In this document: positions 8,899 to 16,641 of the stretch, piece after piece
How the letters are laid out: every line of letters starts with the position of its first letter
How positions within the stretch are numbered: the first letter of the stretch is position 1
Source of the DNA: Terriglobia bacterium
GTDB lineage: Bacteria; Acidobacteriota; Terriglobia; Bryobacterales; Bryobacteraceae
Assembly (NCBI GenBank): GCA_016650235.1
Contig: JAENWC010000039.1
Location: forward strand, 1-37,741
Length of the DNA stretch: 37,741 nt
Reading direction: 5' to 3'
Program-made: the position numbers and the translations under genes
Notes under the pieces: generated by a model
What the model was told of the DNA's origin: nothing
The model's input: only the letters and a program-made list of their open reading frames with translations
The model's database searches: none

Positions 8899-8980
8899 GC
8901 GCAAAGGGCGCTCGCCGCGCCACTGAACAGTAGAGGAACACACGACTTGGTTTCGCGGCGAGCAGCCTCCGTCTTGCGCG
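8899..8980. repeat. Palindromic dispersed repeat, copy A (82 bp)
   Basis: One of three related ~82-bp elements (the others at 12731-12811 and 20751-20832). The left end reads GCAAAGGGCGCTCGCCGCG and the right end CGCGGCGAGCAGCCTCCG then TCTTGCGCG. The ends form an imperfect inverted repeat of about 20 bp around a less conserved core containing GAGGAAC. This copy fills most of the gap between divergent ruvA and rsmE and reaches to 2 bp from the ruvA ATG. It carries no protein gene. It resembles a REP- or MITE-like element, but no known family is recognised. Confidence 0.85.
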
Positions 8981-8998
8981 TGTTCCAAAAAAGATGGC

Positions 8999-9012
8999 GT
9001 ACATTATTGTAC
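8999..9012 (+). promoter_or_regulatory. Short inverted repeat at the rsmE start
   Basis: GTACA and TGTAC arms are separated by TTAT and end immediately before the rsmE ATG at 9013. This could be an operator, or a -10-like AT-rich patch that is palindromic by chance. There is no direct evidence of function, and the arms are only 5 bp. Confidence 0.25.
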
Positions 9013-9750
9013 ATGGCCCGGCGGCGCTTCTTCGTAGACCACATCCATCACCAGCAGGCGGAAGTAAACGGCGAGGATGCCCATCACCTCACGCGCGTGC
9101 TCCGTGTCGAACGCGGCCAGCGCTATGAGATCTCGGATAACATTTCAGTGTTTCTGGCCGAGGTCGCCGAAGCCCGCAAGGACCGTGTGCTTTTCTCCCT
9201 ATTGGAACCGGTGCCGCTTGCACCGCCACCCGTTGCCGTCACGCTGGTAGCCGCGATTATCAAGTTTGATCGTCTGGAATGGATCTTTGAGAAATGCACC
9301 GAACTCGGCGTCGAGCGATTCCTTCTATTCAGCGCCGACCGCAGCGAGAAGGGGCTGGAACAGGCCGCGCCCAAGCGCATGAGCCGCTGGAATCGCGTCC
9401 TGTCGGAAAGCAGCCAACAGTCCCGCCGCGACCGCTTGCCGCTGTTGCTGCCGCTGGTCACGTTCGCAGCAGCCTTGGCTACCGCAGCCACTTGCCGTCT
9501 CATGCTGGAAGAAGAGAAAGCCCGGCCGATCCTCTCTTCGTTGCCGGCGGAGCGCTCCGCCGCCGATAGTGTTGCCTTGCTGCTCGGGCCGGAAGGAGGC
9601 TGGACAGCTCGCGAGCGCGAACAGGCCTCGAAGGCCGGATGGGCGGCGGTATCACTCGGTCCATCCATCCTGCGCGCGGAAACAGCGGCTGTGGCGGGTG
9701 TAGCCGTGTTGAACGCCGCCTGGGCCAAGAATTGTACGATACAACAATGA
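9013..9750 (+). CDS. rsmE: 16S rRNA m3U1498 methyltransferase RsmE
   Basis: 245 residues from ATG 9013; earlier in-frame codons overlap the repeat and lack family similarity. The start ARRRFFVDH is followed by an N-terminal PUA-like domain with EDAHHLTRVLR. The C-terminal SPOUT domain has IIKFDRLEWIFEKCTELGV, LLLGPEGGWTAREREQ and LGPSILRAETA, which form the knotted SAM site. The enzyme methylates U1498 of 16S rRNA. Its stop overlaps the start of the next gene (ATGA at 9747-9750). It is divergent from ruvA. Confidence 0.95.
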   Translation: MARRRFFVDHIHHQQAEVNGEDAHHLTRVLRVERGQRYEISDNISVFLAEVAEARKDRVLFSLLEPVPLAPPPVAVTLVAAIIKFDRLEWIFEKCTELGVERFLLFSADRSEKGLEQAAPKRMSRWNRVLSESSQQSRRDRLPLLLPLVTFAAALATAATCRLMLEEEKARPILSSLPAERSAADSVALLLGPEGGWTAREREQASKAGWAAVSLGPSILRAETAAVAGVAVLNAAWAKNCTIQQ

Positions 9751-10244
9751 ACCGGCGGGATCTTCTCCAATTCGGCGCTCTCGTGCTGCCCCGGTTGCCG
9801 GCCCTGGCCCAAGGTACTCAATGGCAACCCCAACTGTTTGACGCGCATCAGAATGACACCGTCATAGCATTGAGCGAATGGATTATTCCGGCCACGGATA
9901 CCCCTGGAGCGAAGGCGGCTCTGGTCAACCGTTACATGGATCTTCTGTTACGCGAAGGGCCGGAGGAGAGCCGCATAGAGTTCCTGTCTGGGCTTGGATG
10001 GTTGGACGGCTACGCATTGAGCAAACATAGCCAGCCCTTTACCGGCTGTAGCCGCGAACAACAGGAGGCGCTCCTGCGGACGCTGGACTCACCCGATTTC
10101 CCCGCTCCCGGCCGTAGCTTCTTCGGTTCCGTGAAGATGCTCACCGCGCGCATCTACTACGCCACCCAACCCGGCTTCCAGGAGATGAACAAAGGGGGCC
10201 GAGTCCCAACCACGTACGGCTGCACACACAACGGGCACGCCTGA
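9747..10244 (+). CDS. Gluconate 2-dehydrogenase subunit 3 family protein, Tat-exported
   Basis: 165 residues from the ATG that overlaps the rsmE stop. The N-terminus MNRRDLLQFGALVLPRLPALAQ is a Tat-type leader. The mature part (ALSEWIIPATDTPGAKAALVNRYMD, FPAPGRSFFGSVKMLTARIYY, ending in GCTHNGH) fits the gluconate dehydrogenase gamma-subunit family (PF13618). Such subunits normally escort a GMC-type flavin oxidoreductase out of the cell, and that partner gene usually follows directly. Here it does not: a radical SAM gene comes next, so the subunit looks orphaned. It may serve a partner encoded elsewhere. Confidence 0.82.
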   Translation: MNRRDLLQFGALVLPRLPALAQGTQWQPQLFDAHQNDTVIALSEWIIPATDTPGAKAALVNRYMDLLLREGPEESRIEFLSGLGWLDGYALSKHSQPFTGCSREQQEALLRTLDSPDFPAPGRSFFGSVKMLTARIYYATQPGFQEMNKGGRVPTTYGCTHNGHA

Positions 10245-10327
10245 GTCCTACCGCTCCCTTGGGCCACGGCTCTCTGTACTCGAGCATGTTACCAACCGAT
10301 CGGCAACCAACGTGCTCTATCAAAAAC

Positions 10328-11500
10328 ATGCATCCGATCTCTCCCTCCACTACGCCGCCGCCCAGGCTAATCTTTTGGGAACTTACAACAGGCTGCAATC
10401 TCAGGTGTGCGCATTGCCGCGCAAGCGCATCGGAGTTGATGTCGCCGGATGAGCTTGGTTACGCCCAATGCTGCCGCATTGTGGATGAGATTGCGGAATT
10501 TGCCCCATTCATCCTGGTGCTGAGCGGGGGCGAGCCTCTTTGGCGTCCGGATGTCTTTGATATTGCACGCCGCGCGACTCGCCGGGGCATACGCGTGGCG
10601 CTTGCCACCAACGGCACTTTGGTAGATGAGGTGATGGCGGAAAGGATCCGGGATTCCGGAATTCAGCGCGTCGCGGTGAGTCTGGATGGCGTGGACCCCG
10701 CCACGCATGACCGGTTTCGCGGACAAGCCGGCGCCTTCGAGGCAGCCTGCAACGGCCTGCGCTGCTTGCGTGAAGTGGGTCTTTCCACCCAGGTGAACAC
10801 CACGGTGGCGCGCCATAATGCGCACCAGTTGCCCCGTATGCTGAAACTGGCCGCAGAGCTAGGGGTAGATGCCTTTCATCTGTTCCTCCTGGTTCCAGTA
10901 GGTTGCGGACTCACCATATCCGAGCAGGAATCGGTACCGGCCCAGCAGGCCGAGGAGATCCTCCGCTGGTTTTATGATCAGTCTTTACAAACCAAACTGG
11001 AGCTGAAAGCCACCTGCGCGCCGCACTATTACCGGATCGTACGGCAGCAAAGGGCGGAATCGCGCCATGCCGGCATTCCCCTGGCACCACTGCCCGCCAC
11101 CGGAATGCACTCAATGACAAAGGGTTGTCTGGCCGGCAGCGGAGTGTGCTTTCTCTCCAGCAAGGGTGAGGTTTATCCGTGCGGATACCTGCCCGTGTCC
11201 GCCGGGAATCTTCTTTCAGAGCCCTTCGCCCGGATTTGGGAACACGCCGGGATTTTCAGGAGCCTTCGCGGAGAAGACAGTCTCGAGGGCTGGTGCGGAG
11301 TATGCGAGTTTCAGAACGTCTGCAGCGGCTGCCGCGCCCGCGCTTACGGCGTGACCGGAAACTATCTGGCCGAGGAGCCTGACTGTTTATACATGCCCAA
11401 AGGGTGGAAACCCGCAATGGGCTGTCCCGGCCCGCGAGACACCCGGGTAACCGCCGGCAAAAGTGCCGCGCCGATCTCCGTTTTACGGGCTGACAACTGA
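10328..11500 (+). CDS. Radical SAM/SPASM protein, AhbD/NirJ-like
   Basis: 390 residues from ATG 10328; an upstream frame start at 10259 would add 23 unconserved residues. The radical SAM cluster motif CNLRCAHC holds Cys23/27/30, followed by LVLSGGEPLWR and the barrel signature AVSLDGVDPATHDRFRG. The C-terminal SPASM-type region has GCLAGSGVCFLS, GEVYPCGYLPVSAGN and WCGVCEFQNVCSGCRARA, with enough cysteines for auxiliary Fe-S clusters. The pattern resembles AhbC/AhbD/NirJ enzymes of alternative haem or haem d1 synthesis, but also many SPASM peptide-modifying enzymes. No haem gene and no obvious precursor peptide gene lie beside it. The substrate is therefore open. Confidence 0.8.
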   Translation: MHPISPSTTPPPRLIFWELTTGCNLRCAHCRASASELMSPDELGYAQCCRIVDEIAEFAPFILVLSGGEPLWRPDVFDIARRATRRGIRVALATNGTLVDEVMAERIRDSGIQRVAVSLDGVDPATHDRFRGQAGAFEAACNGLRCLREVGLSTQVNTTVARHNAHQLPRMLKLAAELGVDAFHLFLLVPVGCGLTISEQESVPAQQAEEILRWFYDQSLQTKLELKATCAPHYYRIVRQQRAESRHAGIPLAPLPATGMHSMTKGCLAGSGVCFLSSKGEVYPCGYLPVSAGNLLSEPFARIWEHAGIFRSLRGEDSLEGWCGVCEFQNVCSGCRARAYGVTGNYLAEEPDCLYMPKGWKPAMGCPGPRDTRVTAGKSAAPISVLRADN

Positions 11501-11515
11501 GGAGCGCTCCGACGG

Positions 11516-12451
11516 TCAACGCAGATCGCGAAGCTCCACTTTTTCGTAGATGGCGCGCGTCTGGTCCAGGCTGGCAAACTGAATTCCAGGGAGAATCGCC
11601 GACGCCGTGCCAGCCGCCACACCCCAACGGACAGCGTCCGCGAAATCATCGTTCCGCGAGATGGCCCAGACGAATGCGGCATTCAGCGCGTCGCCTGCCC
11701 CGATAGGGCAAACTGCATCGACGCTGGGCGGAACAGCTTCGACGATCTGTCCGTTGCGGGCGCCAATAGCGCCGCGGCCGCCGAGGCTCAAGAGCACCCA
11801 CTCCGAACCCATGCTGAGCAAACGCGTGGCGGCGCTGCGGATATGCTGGCGTGTAATGAGCCCTTTGTTGAGCAGACGCGAGGCCTCATGCTGGTTCGGC
11901 GTGATGGCGGTAGGGCCTTCCAGCAGCGCGTCCTGCAGCACTTCGGCGTCCGTATCCACCAGCGTCTTGACGCCGCGCTTTTTGGCGGCGCGGATGAGCC
12001 GGCAGTAGAAAGCAGAGGACACACCGGGCGGCAAACTACCGCACAGGAGCAGCCAGGAGGCCTTGTCCAGATGCTGGCAAACGGCCTTCTCCATCCGCGC
12101 CAACTCTTCGGGGCTCAGCTCGGGCCCGGGTTCGTTGAGCTTTACGGTGAGCCCCTGCTTGTCGGTGATGATAAGGTTCGTCCGGATGCCCCGTGCAATC
12201 GGCACCAGCTCAAAGGGATAGAGGTTGCTGGACAGATAAGCGTGCAACTGCTCTCCGGCTTCTCCACCGGATGGCGCAATGGCGAGCGTATTAGCGCCAA
12301 AGGCGTGCAGTACGCGGGAAGCGTTCAACCCGCGTCCCCCGGCCGCTTCTGTGCTCGAGAGGATATAACTACGATCTTCAAAGACGAGACGGTCCGCCGA
12401 GACGGTCTTGTCGATGGCCGGATTGACGGTGACTGTAAGGATCAAGTTCAT
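11516..12451 (-). CDS. PfkB-family hexose kinase (1-phosphofructokinase type)
   Basis: 311 residues. The N-terminal TVTVNPAIDKTV and AAGGRGLNASRVL, KLNEPGPELSPEE in the lid region and the C-terminal GAGDALNAAF (anion hole plus catalytic Asp) mark the FruK/LacC/tagatose-6-phosphate kinase subgroup of PfkB kinases. It should phosphorylate a sugar phosphate with ATP in the cytoplasm. No PTS gene or aldolase gene is adjacent, so fructose-1-phosphate is only one candidate substrate. It is divergent from the EamA gene, with an 83-bp gap holding presumed promoters of both. Confidence 0.85.
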   Translation of the reverse strand: MNLILTVTVNPAIDKTVSADRLVFEDRSYILSSTEAAGGRGLNASRVLHAFGANTLAIAPSGGEAGEQLHAYLSSNLYPFELVPIARGIRTNLIITDKQGLTVKLNEPGPELSPEELARMEKAVCQHLDKASWLLLCGSLPPGVSSAFYCRLIRAAKKRGVKTLVDTDAEVLQDALLEGPTAITPNQHEASRLLNKGLITRQHIRSAATRLLSMGSEWVLLSLGGRGAIGARNGQIVEAVPPSVDAVCPIGAGDALNAAFVWAISRNDDFADAVRWGVAAGTASAILPGIQFASLDQTRAIYEKVELRDLR

Positions 12452-12534
12452 ATTCTAACAAGCCCGCATAGGGCCGCTTGGCCATCCCGGCCCTCGATAA
12501 GCCTCATCATCAGCCCCGATGCTACGCTTGATTC

Positions 12535-13560
12535 TTGCAATCTCATCCGAATCATAAGGCGCATTTGGCGCTTGCCTCCGTGTGTTTTTTTTGGGGCACC
12601 ACGTATCTTGCCATACGCATGGCGCTTGAAACTGTGCCGCCGCTTTTTCTGATCGCCGGCCGCTTCTGCCTCTCCGGCGGCCTGATGATGGGCTGGGTGC
12701 TGCTGTCCGGCAAGCAACATTTAAGAAGAGCGCGCAAAACGGAGCCGCTCACCGCGAACCAAAGTTCGGCGTTGCCCTCCCCTGTCGTGGCGCGGCGAGC
12801 GCCCTTTGCGCTGCCTCGCGGAAGGGAACTGCTAATAACAGTCGCCAACGGGGTATTGATCCTGGGCGTGGGTAACGGCTGCCTCGTGTTTGCCGAGATG
12901 TGGATCTCGTCCAGCCTGGCCGCCTTATTCATTGCAATCTCACCGTTCTGGATGGTGGCCTTGGAGACGCTGGTGCCGGGCGGGGAAAGGCTGCGGTGGC
13001 CGGCGCTGGCCGGGATACTGACAGGATTCCTGGGGGCGGGGCTGCTGGTTGCGCCCAGTCTGGCGGCCAAGGGCATGAGCGGGGACGTTTGGAAGGGGTT
13101 TCTCATTCTGCAACTGGGCAGCCTCAGTTGGGGTTTGGGTTCCATTCTGCAAAAACGAAACAAAGGACGGGCGCACCCTATCGTCAGCGGAGCCGTGCAG
13201 CAGATGGCGGCCGGGGTGGCATTCCTGATTCCAGCGCTGCTGGCGCGGCAAACGCCGGTATCCTGGACCAGCCGCGGCATGTGGGCGGTCTTGTATCTGG
13301 TGGTGTTCGGCTCCATTGTGGGCTACAGCTCATACATCTACGCGTTGGACCGGCTACCCGTTTCGCTTGTATCCATCTACACGTATGTGAACCCGGTTGT
13401 GGCAGCGCTGCTCGGCTGGTACTTTTACCGGGAGCCGTTTGGACGGCGCGAAGTTCTGGCGATGGCTGTGATTTTCTGCGGCGTAGCGGTGGTGAAGACC
13501 TTCAGCCGGCCTGGTCCTTTTCAAGCACCTTCGCCCCCAGTGCCCCGCCAATCATCGTGA
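12535..13560 (+). CDS. EamA/DMT-family transporter carrying an in-frame repeat insertion
   Basis: 341 residues from a TTG start; a later start would lose the first helix (LALASVCFFWGTTYLAIRMAL). About ten hydrophobic segments in two EamA repeats are present (second repeat from FLILQLGSLSWGLGSIL; C-terminal IYTYVNPVVAALLGWYFYREP). Such proteins move small metabolites across the inner membrane. Between helices 2 and 3, residues about 64-96 are polar, Arg/Pro-rich and not typical of the family. They are encoded by the palindromic repeat at 12731-12811. That copy is 81 bp, i.e. 27 codons, so the frame is kept. The 3' end overlaps the convergent zinc-ribbon gene by 59 bp. Confidence 0.85.
   Translation: MQSHPNHKAHLALASVCFFWGTTYLAIRMALETVPPLFLIAGRFCLSGGLMMGWVLLSGKQHLRRARKTEPLTANQSSALPSPVVARRAPFALPRGRELLITVANGVLILGVGNGCLVFAEMWISSSLAALFIAISPFWMVALETLVPGGERLRWPALAGILTGFLGAGLLVAPSLAAKGMSGDVWKGFLILQLGSLSWGLGSILQKRNKGRAHPIVSGAVQQMAAGVAFLIPALLARQTPVSWTSRGMWAVLYLVVFGSIVGYSSYIYALDRLPVSLVSIYTYVNPVVAALLGWYFYREPFGRREVLAMAVIFCGVAVVKTFSRPGPFQAPSPPVPRQSS
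12731..12811. repeat. Palindromic dispersed repeat, copy B (81 bp, inverted, inside a gene)
   Basis: Read on the minus strand this copy matches copies A and C from end to end: GCGCAAAGGGCGCTCGCCGC at one end and CCGTTTTGCGCG at the other, with CGCGGTGAGC inside. Part of it encodes the peptide VARRAPFAL in the EamA protein. The same peptide occurs in the frame of copy A that runs into ruvA. The element has imperfect terminal inverted repeats and no gene of its own. Confidence 0.85.
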
Positions 13561-14173
13561 GCCCGGTAAAGATCATGAAGTAGAAGCCCAGCACAAAGAT
13601 CAACGTGGTGGCGACGGCAGCCGGAGAATCCATCATTTTCATTGCCTCCTCTATGTTGAAGCCGGGACCTGCGTTTTCCTGAATCTGCTTGCGAAACGCC
13701 GCGCCAAATCCGCCCTGTTGTTGTACCGCTATCACAAGTGGCACTGTAAGCACCAATACGATCACGAAGCAAAAGACTCCCGTAAGCCAGCCCATGCGGG
13801 CGCCGTTGCGCACCGAGAGGAACTGGCCGGTCCGGCGGTGGTACAGGTAGACGGCGGCAAAGCCGGCCACCAGAAGGCACAACAGAATCCAGAACAGCTT
13901 CACGAAAACCGGCAATGGCACCTGCAAGAGCAGCGAGGAGAGCAGCGCGCTGCCCAGTGCGGTGCGGACTGCCGCGCGGTTGCGGAAATTGATGCCCTCG
14001 GGCGCCGCGGGAGCAGGCTCGGGTTTTATGGCAGCCGCTTCCGCGATCAGAGCATCCAAGGACTCCTGCTCTTCCGTCTGGGTAGCCACAATCTCGCGTT
14101 GGGGCTTTCCGCACTTGTGGCAAAACAGGGCATCTTCCGGAAGCTTGGCCCCACAGGTACAGAATTCATTCAC
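13502..14173 (-). CDS. Zinc-ribbon membrane protein of unknown function
   Basis: About 223 residues from a GTG at 14173, chosen because the zinc ribbon CTCG...FCHKCGKP starts right behind it; a TTG at 14209 is an alternative. The ribbon (about residues 4-24) is followed by an acidic/Ala-Pro linker and then four probable membrane segments (around SALLSSLLLQ, LFWILLCLLVAGFAAVYLY, LTGVFCFVIVLVLTVPLVIAV and LIFVLGFYFMIFTGLTMIGGAL). Similar proteins are common in Acidobacteria and have no known role. It converges on and overlaps the EamA gene. Function not recognised. Confidence 0.7.
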   Translation of the reverse strand: MNEFCTCGAKLPEDALFCHKCGKPQREIVATQTEEQESLDALIAEAAAIKPEPAPAAPEGINFRNRAAVRTALGSALLSSLLLQVPLPVFVKLFWILLCLLVAGFAAVYLYHRRTGQFLSVRNGARMGWLTGVFCFVIVLVLTVPLVIAVQQQGGFGAAFRKQIQENAGPGFNIEEAMKMMDSPAAVATTLIFVLGFYFMIFTGLTMIGGALGAKVLEKDQAG

Positions 14174-14233
14174 AATTCCAGTGTCCCGCACCTGCGCGGG
14201 GCGAAGCAAGCACGTTATGCTACGTAGTTGCCT

Positions 14234-15202
14234 ATGTCCTCATCCACACTGCTTGTATTATCGAATCCCACCGGCAGCCATCTTCGCTTGCTCGACCGTC
14301 TGCCACCGGAAACGCGCATCATCGCCGGGGACCAGATCGAGATGTTCCGCGAAGCCGCTGGTACGGCAGACGCGATGCTGAACTGCTTTGTGAAGCTCGA
14401 TCTGTTCCGCGCGGTGTTTCTGATGGCGCCCAATTTGCGCTGGGTGCATTCCTTGTCGGCGGGAGTGGAAAACACGCTATTCCCGGAGCTGGTGGCAAGC
14501 GCGATTCCGCTCACCAACGCGCGCGGGGTGTTCAGCCGCTCGCTGGGCGAATTTGTGATCACCGCGGCGCTCTATTTCGACAAGAACATCGCCCAGATGA
14601 AGCGCCAACAACAGGAAGGCCGCTGGGCGTCCATGGAAGTGGAGGAACTGCACGGCAAGACGATGGGAATCGTCAGCTACGGCACCATCGGGCGGTGTTG
14701 CGCGCATTTGGCCAAAGCATTCGGAATGCGGGTGCTGGCCACGCGCCGCCAGCCGGAGCTTTCCGGAAGCGACCCCTTGCTGGACGCTGTCTTTGCACCG
14801 GCCCAGTTGGGCGAGATGATGGCGCAGTCGGATTTCGTGGTCGTCTGCTCGCCGTTGACGGCCGGGACGCGCGGCATGATAGGGGCCACGGAGTTGGCAC
14901 GGATGAAACCGGAAGCGGTATTCATGAACGTGGGCCGCGGCCCTGTCGTAGTGGAGAGCGCATTGATCGAAGTCTTGCGGGAGGGCCGCATTCGCGGCGC
15001 CGCGCTCGACGTGTTTGACCATGAGCCGCTGCCCTCCGGACACCCCTTCTATTCGCTGGAGAACGTTCTGCTGTCGCCGCACTCGGCCGACCATACGCCC
15101 GGCTGGAGCGACTCCAGCATGGAGTTCTTCGTGGAGAACTTTGAGCGCTATACTCGCGGCGAGCCGCTCGAGAATTTGGTGGACAAGAAAGAGGGTTATT
15201 AG
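14234..15202 (+). CDS. D-2-hydroxyacid dehydrogenase
   Basis: About 322 residues from ATG 14234 (a TTG lies two codons earlier). The NAD-binding domain starts at MGIVSYGTIG. The catalytic residues are in NVGRGPVV (Arg), DVFDHEPLP (Glu) and LSPHSAD (His), so the usual Arg/Glu/His set is complete. Such enzymes reduce 2-oxoacids or oxidise D-2-hydroxyacids with NAD(P); the exact substrate (glycerate, hydroxypyruvate or similar) is not readable. It lies 12 bp upstream of the PLP-enzyme gene, so the two are probably cotranscribed. Confidence 0.88.
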   Translation: MSSSTLLVLSNPTGSHLRLLDRLPPETRIIAGDQIEMFREAAGTADAMLNCFVKLDLFRAVFLMAPNLRWVHSLSAGVENTLFPELVASAIPLTNARGVFSRSLGEFVITAALYFDKNIAQMKRQQQEGRWASMEVEELHGKTMGIVSYGTIGRCCAHLAKAFGMRVLATRRQPELSGSDPLLDAVFAPAQLGEMMAQSDFVVVCSPLTAGTRGMIGATELARMKPEAVFMNVGRGPVVVESALIEVLREGRIRGAALDVFDHEPLPSGHPFYSLENVLLSPHSADHTPGWSDSSMEFFVENFERYTRGEPLENLVDKKEGY

Positions 15203-15214
15203 ATCTCCCCAGTT

Positions 15215-16162
15215 ATGAGCATCCATCTGGACGACATACAGGCCGCGTCCAAACGCATTGCACCCATCGCGCACCGGACGCCGGTGATGACCTCGCGCAG
15301 CTTTGACCGGCTCACTGGCGTGGCCGCTTTTTTCAAGTGCGAAAACCTGCAGCGCGGCGGCGCCTTCAAGATCCGCGGCGCATCCAACGCGATCTTTTCT
15401 CTCACCGTGGAGGAGCGCGCCCGGGGCGTGGTGACCTACTCCTCGGGCAATCACGCCCAGGCCGTCGCCATCGCAGCGGCGCATTGTGGAATTGCGGCCA
15501 CGATTGTGATGCCGGACGACGCTCCGCGCTCCAAGTTGGATGCAACGCGTGGATATGGCGCCAAAGTGGTCTTGTTTGACCGGCTGCGCGAGGACCGTGT
15601 GGTGATTGGGCAGAAGATCGCCGCGGAAACAGGCGCGGCCATCATCCCTCCATTTGATGATCCGAGGATCATGGCAGGACAGGGCACCGTGGCGTTGGAG
15701 CTAATGGAACAGGCGCAGGATCTGGATAGCATCGTGGTCTGCATCGGGGGCGGCGGACTGATGTCGGGCTGCGCGGTGGCGGCCAAACAATTGCGTCCGG
15801 ACATACGGATCTTCGGAGTGGAGCCTGCGGACGGCAACGATACGTTCCTATCGCTCCAGGCGGGCCGTAGGGTGAGTATCGATCCACCGCAAACCATCGC
15901 CGACGGATTGCGCGCCCAGGCGCCAGGCACGTTGACCCTGCCCCTCATCCAGCAGTATGTGGAGCAGGTGGTGCTGGTGTCGGAGGACGAGATCCGCGCC
16001 GCGATGCGTTTCTTCCTGACGCGGATGAAGCTGGTGGTGGAGCCAAGCGGCGCGGTGGCGGCCGCCGCGCTCATGCATGGCAAATTGCCCGCCGGGCTCA
16101 AGCGCGCCGGCGTGGTCATCTCCGGCGGCAACGTCGATATGGAGATGCTGGCTACTCTTTAG
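15215..16162 (+). CDS. PLP-dependent threonine/serine dehydratase family enzyme
   Basis: 315 residues, fold type II PLP enzyme without a regulatory ACT domain. The PLP lysine is Lys52 in GGAFKIRGA. SSGNHAQAVA contacts the cofactor and substrate, and the phosphate-binding loop is IGGGGLMSG near residue 176. The size and the KCENLQRGGAFKIRGA signature match threonine ammonia-lyase, serine racemase and threo-3-hydroxyaspartate dehydratase, which cannot be told apart here. It makes a 2-oxoacid (or racemises Ser), which fits the 2-hydroxyacid dehydrogenase just upstream: lyase product to hydroxyacid is a plausible short pathway (inference). The stop overlaps the end of the next, convergent gene. 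Confidence 0.88.
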   Translation: MSIHLDDIQAASKRIAPIAHRTPVMTSRSFDRLTGVAAFFKCENLQRGGAFKIRGASNAIFSLTVEERARGVVTYSSGNHAQAVAIAAAHCGIAATIVMPDDAPRSKLDATRGYGAKVVLFDRLREDRVVIGQKIAAETGAAIIPPFDDPRIMAGQGTVALELMEQAQDLDSIVVCIGGGGLMSGCAVAAKQLRPDIRIFGVEPADGNDTFLSLQAGRRVSIDPPQTIADGLRAQAPGTLTLPLIQQYVEQVVLVSEDEIRAAMRFFLTRMKLVVEPSGAVAAAALMHGKLPAGLKRAGVVISGGNVDMEMLATL

Positions 16163-16535
16163 TCTCCGCGCTGGTTTTATACACCACCATGTGCGCGGCT
16201 CCTATCAGGATGAAGATGAGCCCCCCGATGGCCGCCTCCGGAGGGGCAACATCCGGCATGGCCCTCACGACAGGTGAGGAAAGTACAAAATAGCCGGTTA
16301 CCATGCCGCCGAATCCCAGCCCCATCCAGATCAATCCTGAAAGCAGGAGAATTTGACGCGACCGGATGCCGTTTCTAGGCTTTTCGTCGGGCCAAGGCGG
16401 CAGATCCGCCCCTTTTTCAATCGCCGCCATGCGCTCGCGGTGAATCATGGCGCGCTGCTGCAATTGCAGCCATTGACGGAAACCGATAAACGCAAGAAAC
16501 AATCCAACTATCGCAGGCCCCACCATAAATTCCAT
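16152..16535 (-). CDS. Small two-helix membrane protein, unknown function
   Basis: 127 residues from ATG 16535, which has AAGGAG about 7 nt upstream; this beats the weaker in-frame start at 16556. The N-terminal membrane segment (VGPAIVGLFLAFIGFRQWLQL) is followed by HRERMAAIEKGADLP, a motif often seen in small Bacteroidetes/Acidobacteria membrane proteins with 'RMAxIEKG'. Two further hydrophobic stretches follow (ILLLSGLIWMGLGFGGMVTGYFVL and IGGLIFILIGAAHMVVY). Function unknown. It is divergent from the ECF sigma gene, suggesting a shared regulatory gap, and it overlaps the PLP-enzyme stop by 11 bp. Confidence 0.7.
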   Translation of the reverse strand: MEFMVGPAIVGLFLAFIGFRQWLQLQQRAMIHRERMAAIEKGADLPPWPDEKPRNGIRSRQILLLSGLIWMGLGFGGMVTGYFVLSSPVVRAMPDVAPPEAAIGGLIFILIGAAHMVVYKTSAETKE

Positions 16536-16641
16536 AACTTGCTCCTTCGACCGCACAATACTCCGCCGGAGACCGCAAGGTTGCGGGGAGGCAAAGATTT
16601 TTGCAACTTTTTCCTATCCGGCGCGGTATGTATGGATCGAG

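Noticed and set aside
8897-9004. Longer ruvA reading frame starting at 9004
   Set aside because: The extra 36 codons are translated repeat DNA, and the family N-terminus starts at the ATG at 8896.
14477-15484. 335-codon minus-strand frame opposite the dehydrogenase and PLP genes
   Set aside because: It spans two well-supported genes and shows no domain; it is a high-GC shadow frame.
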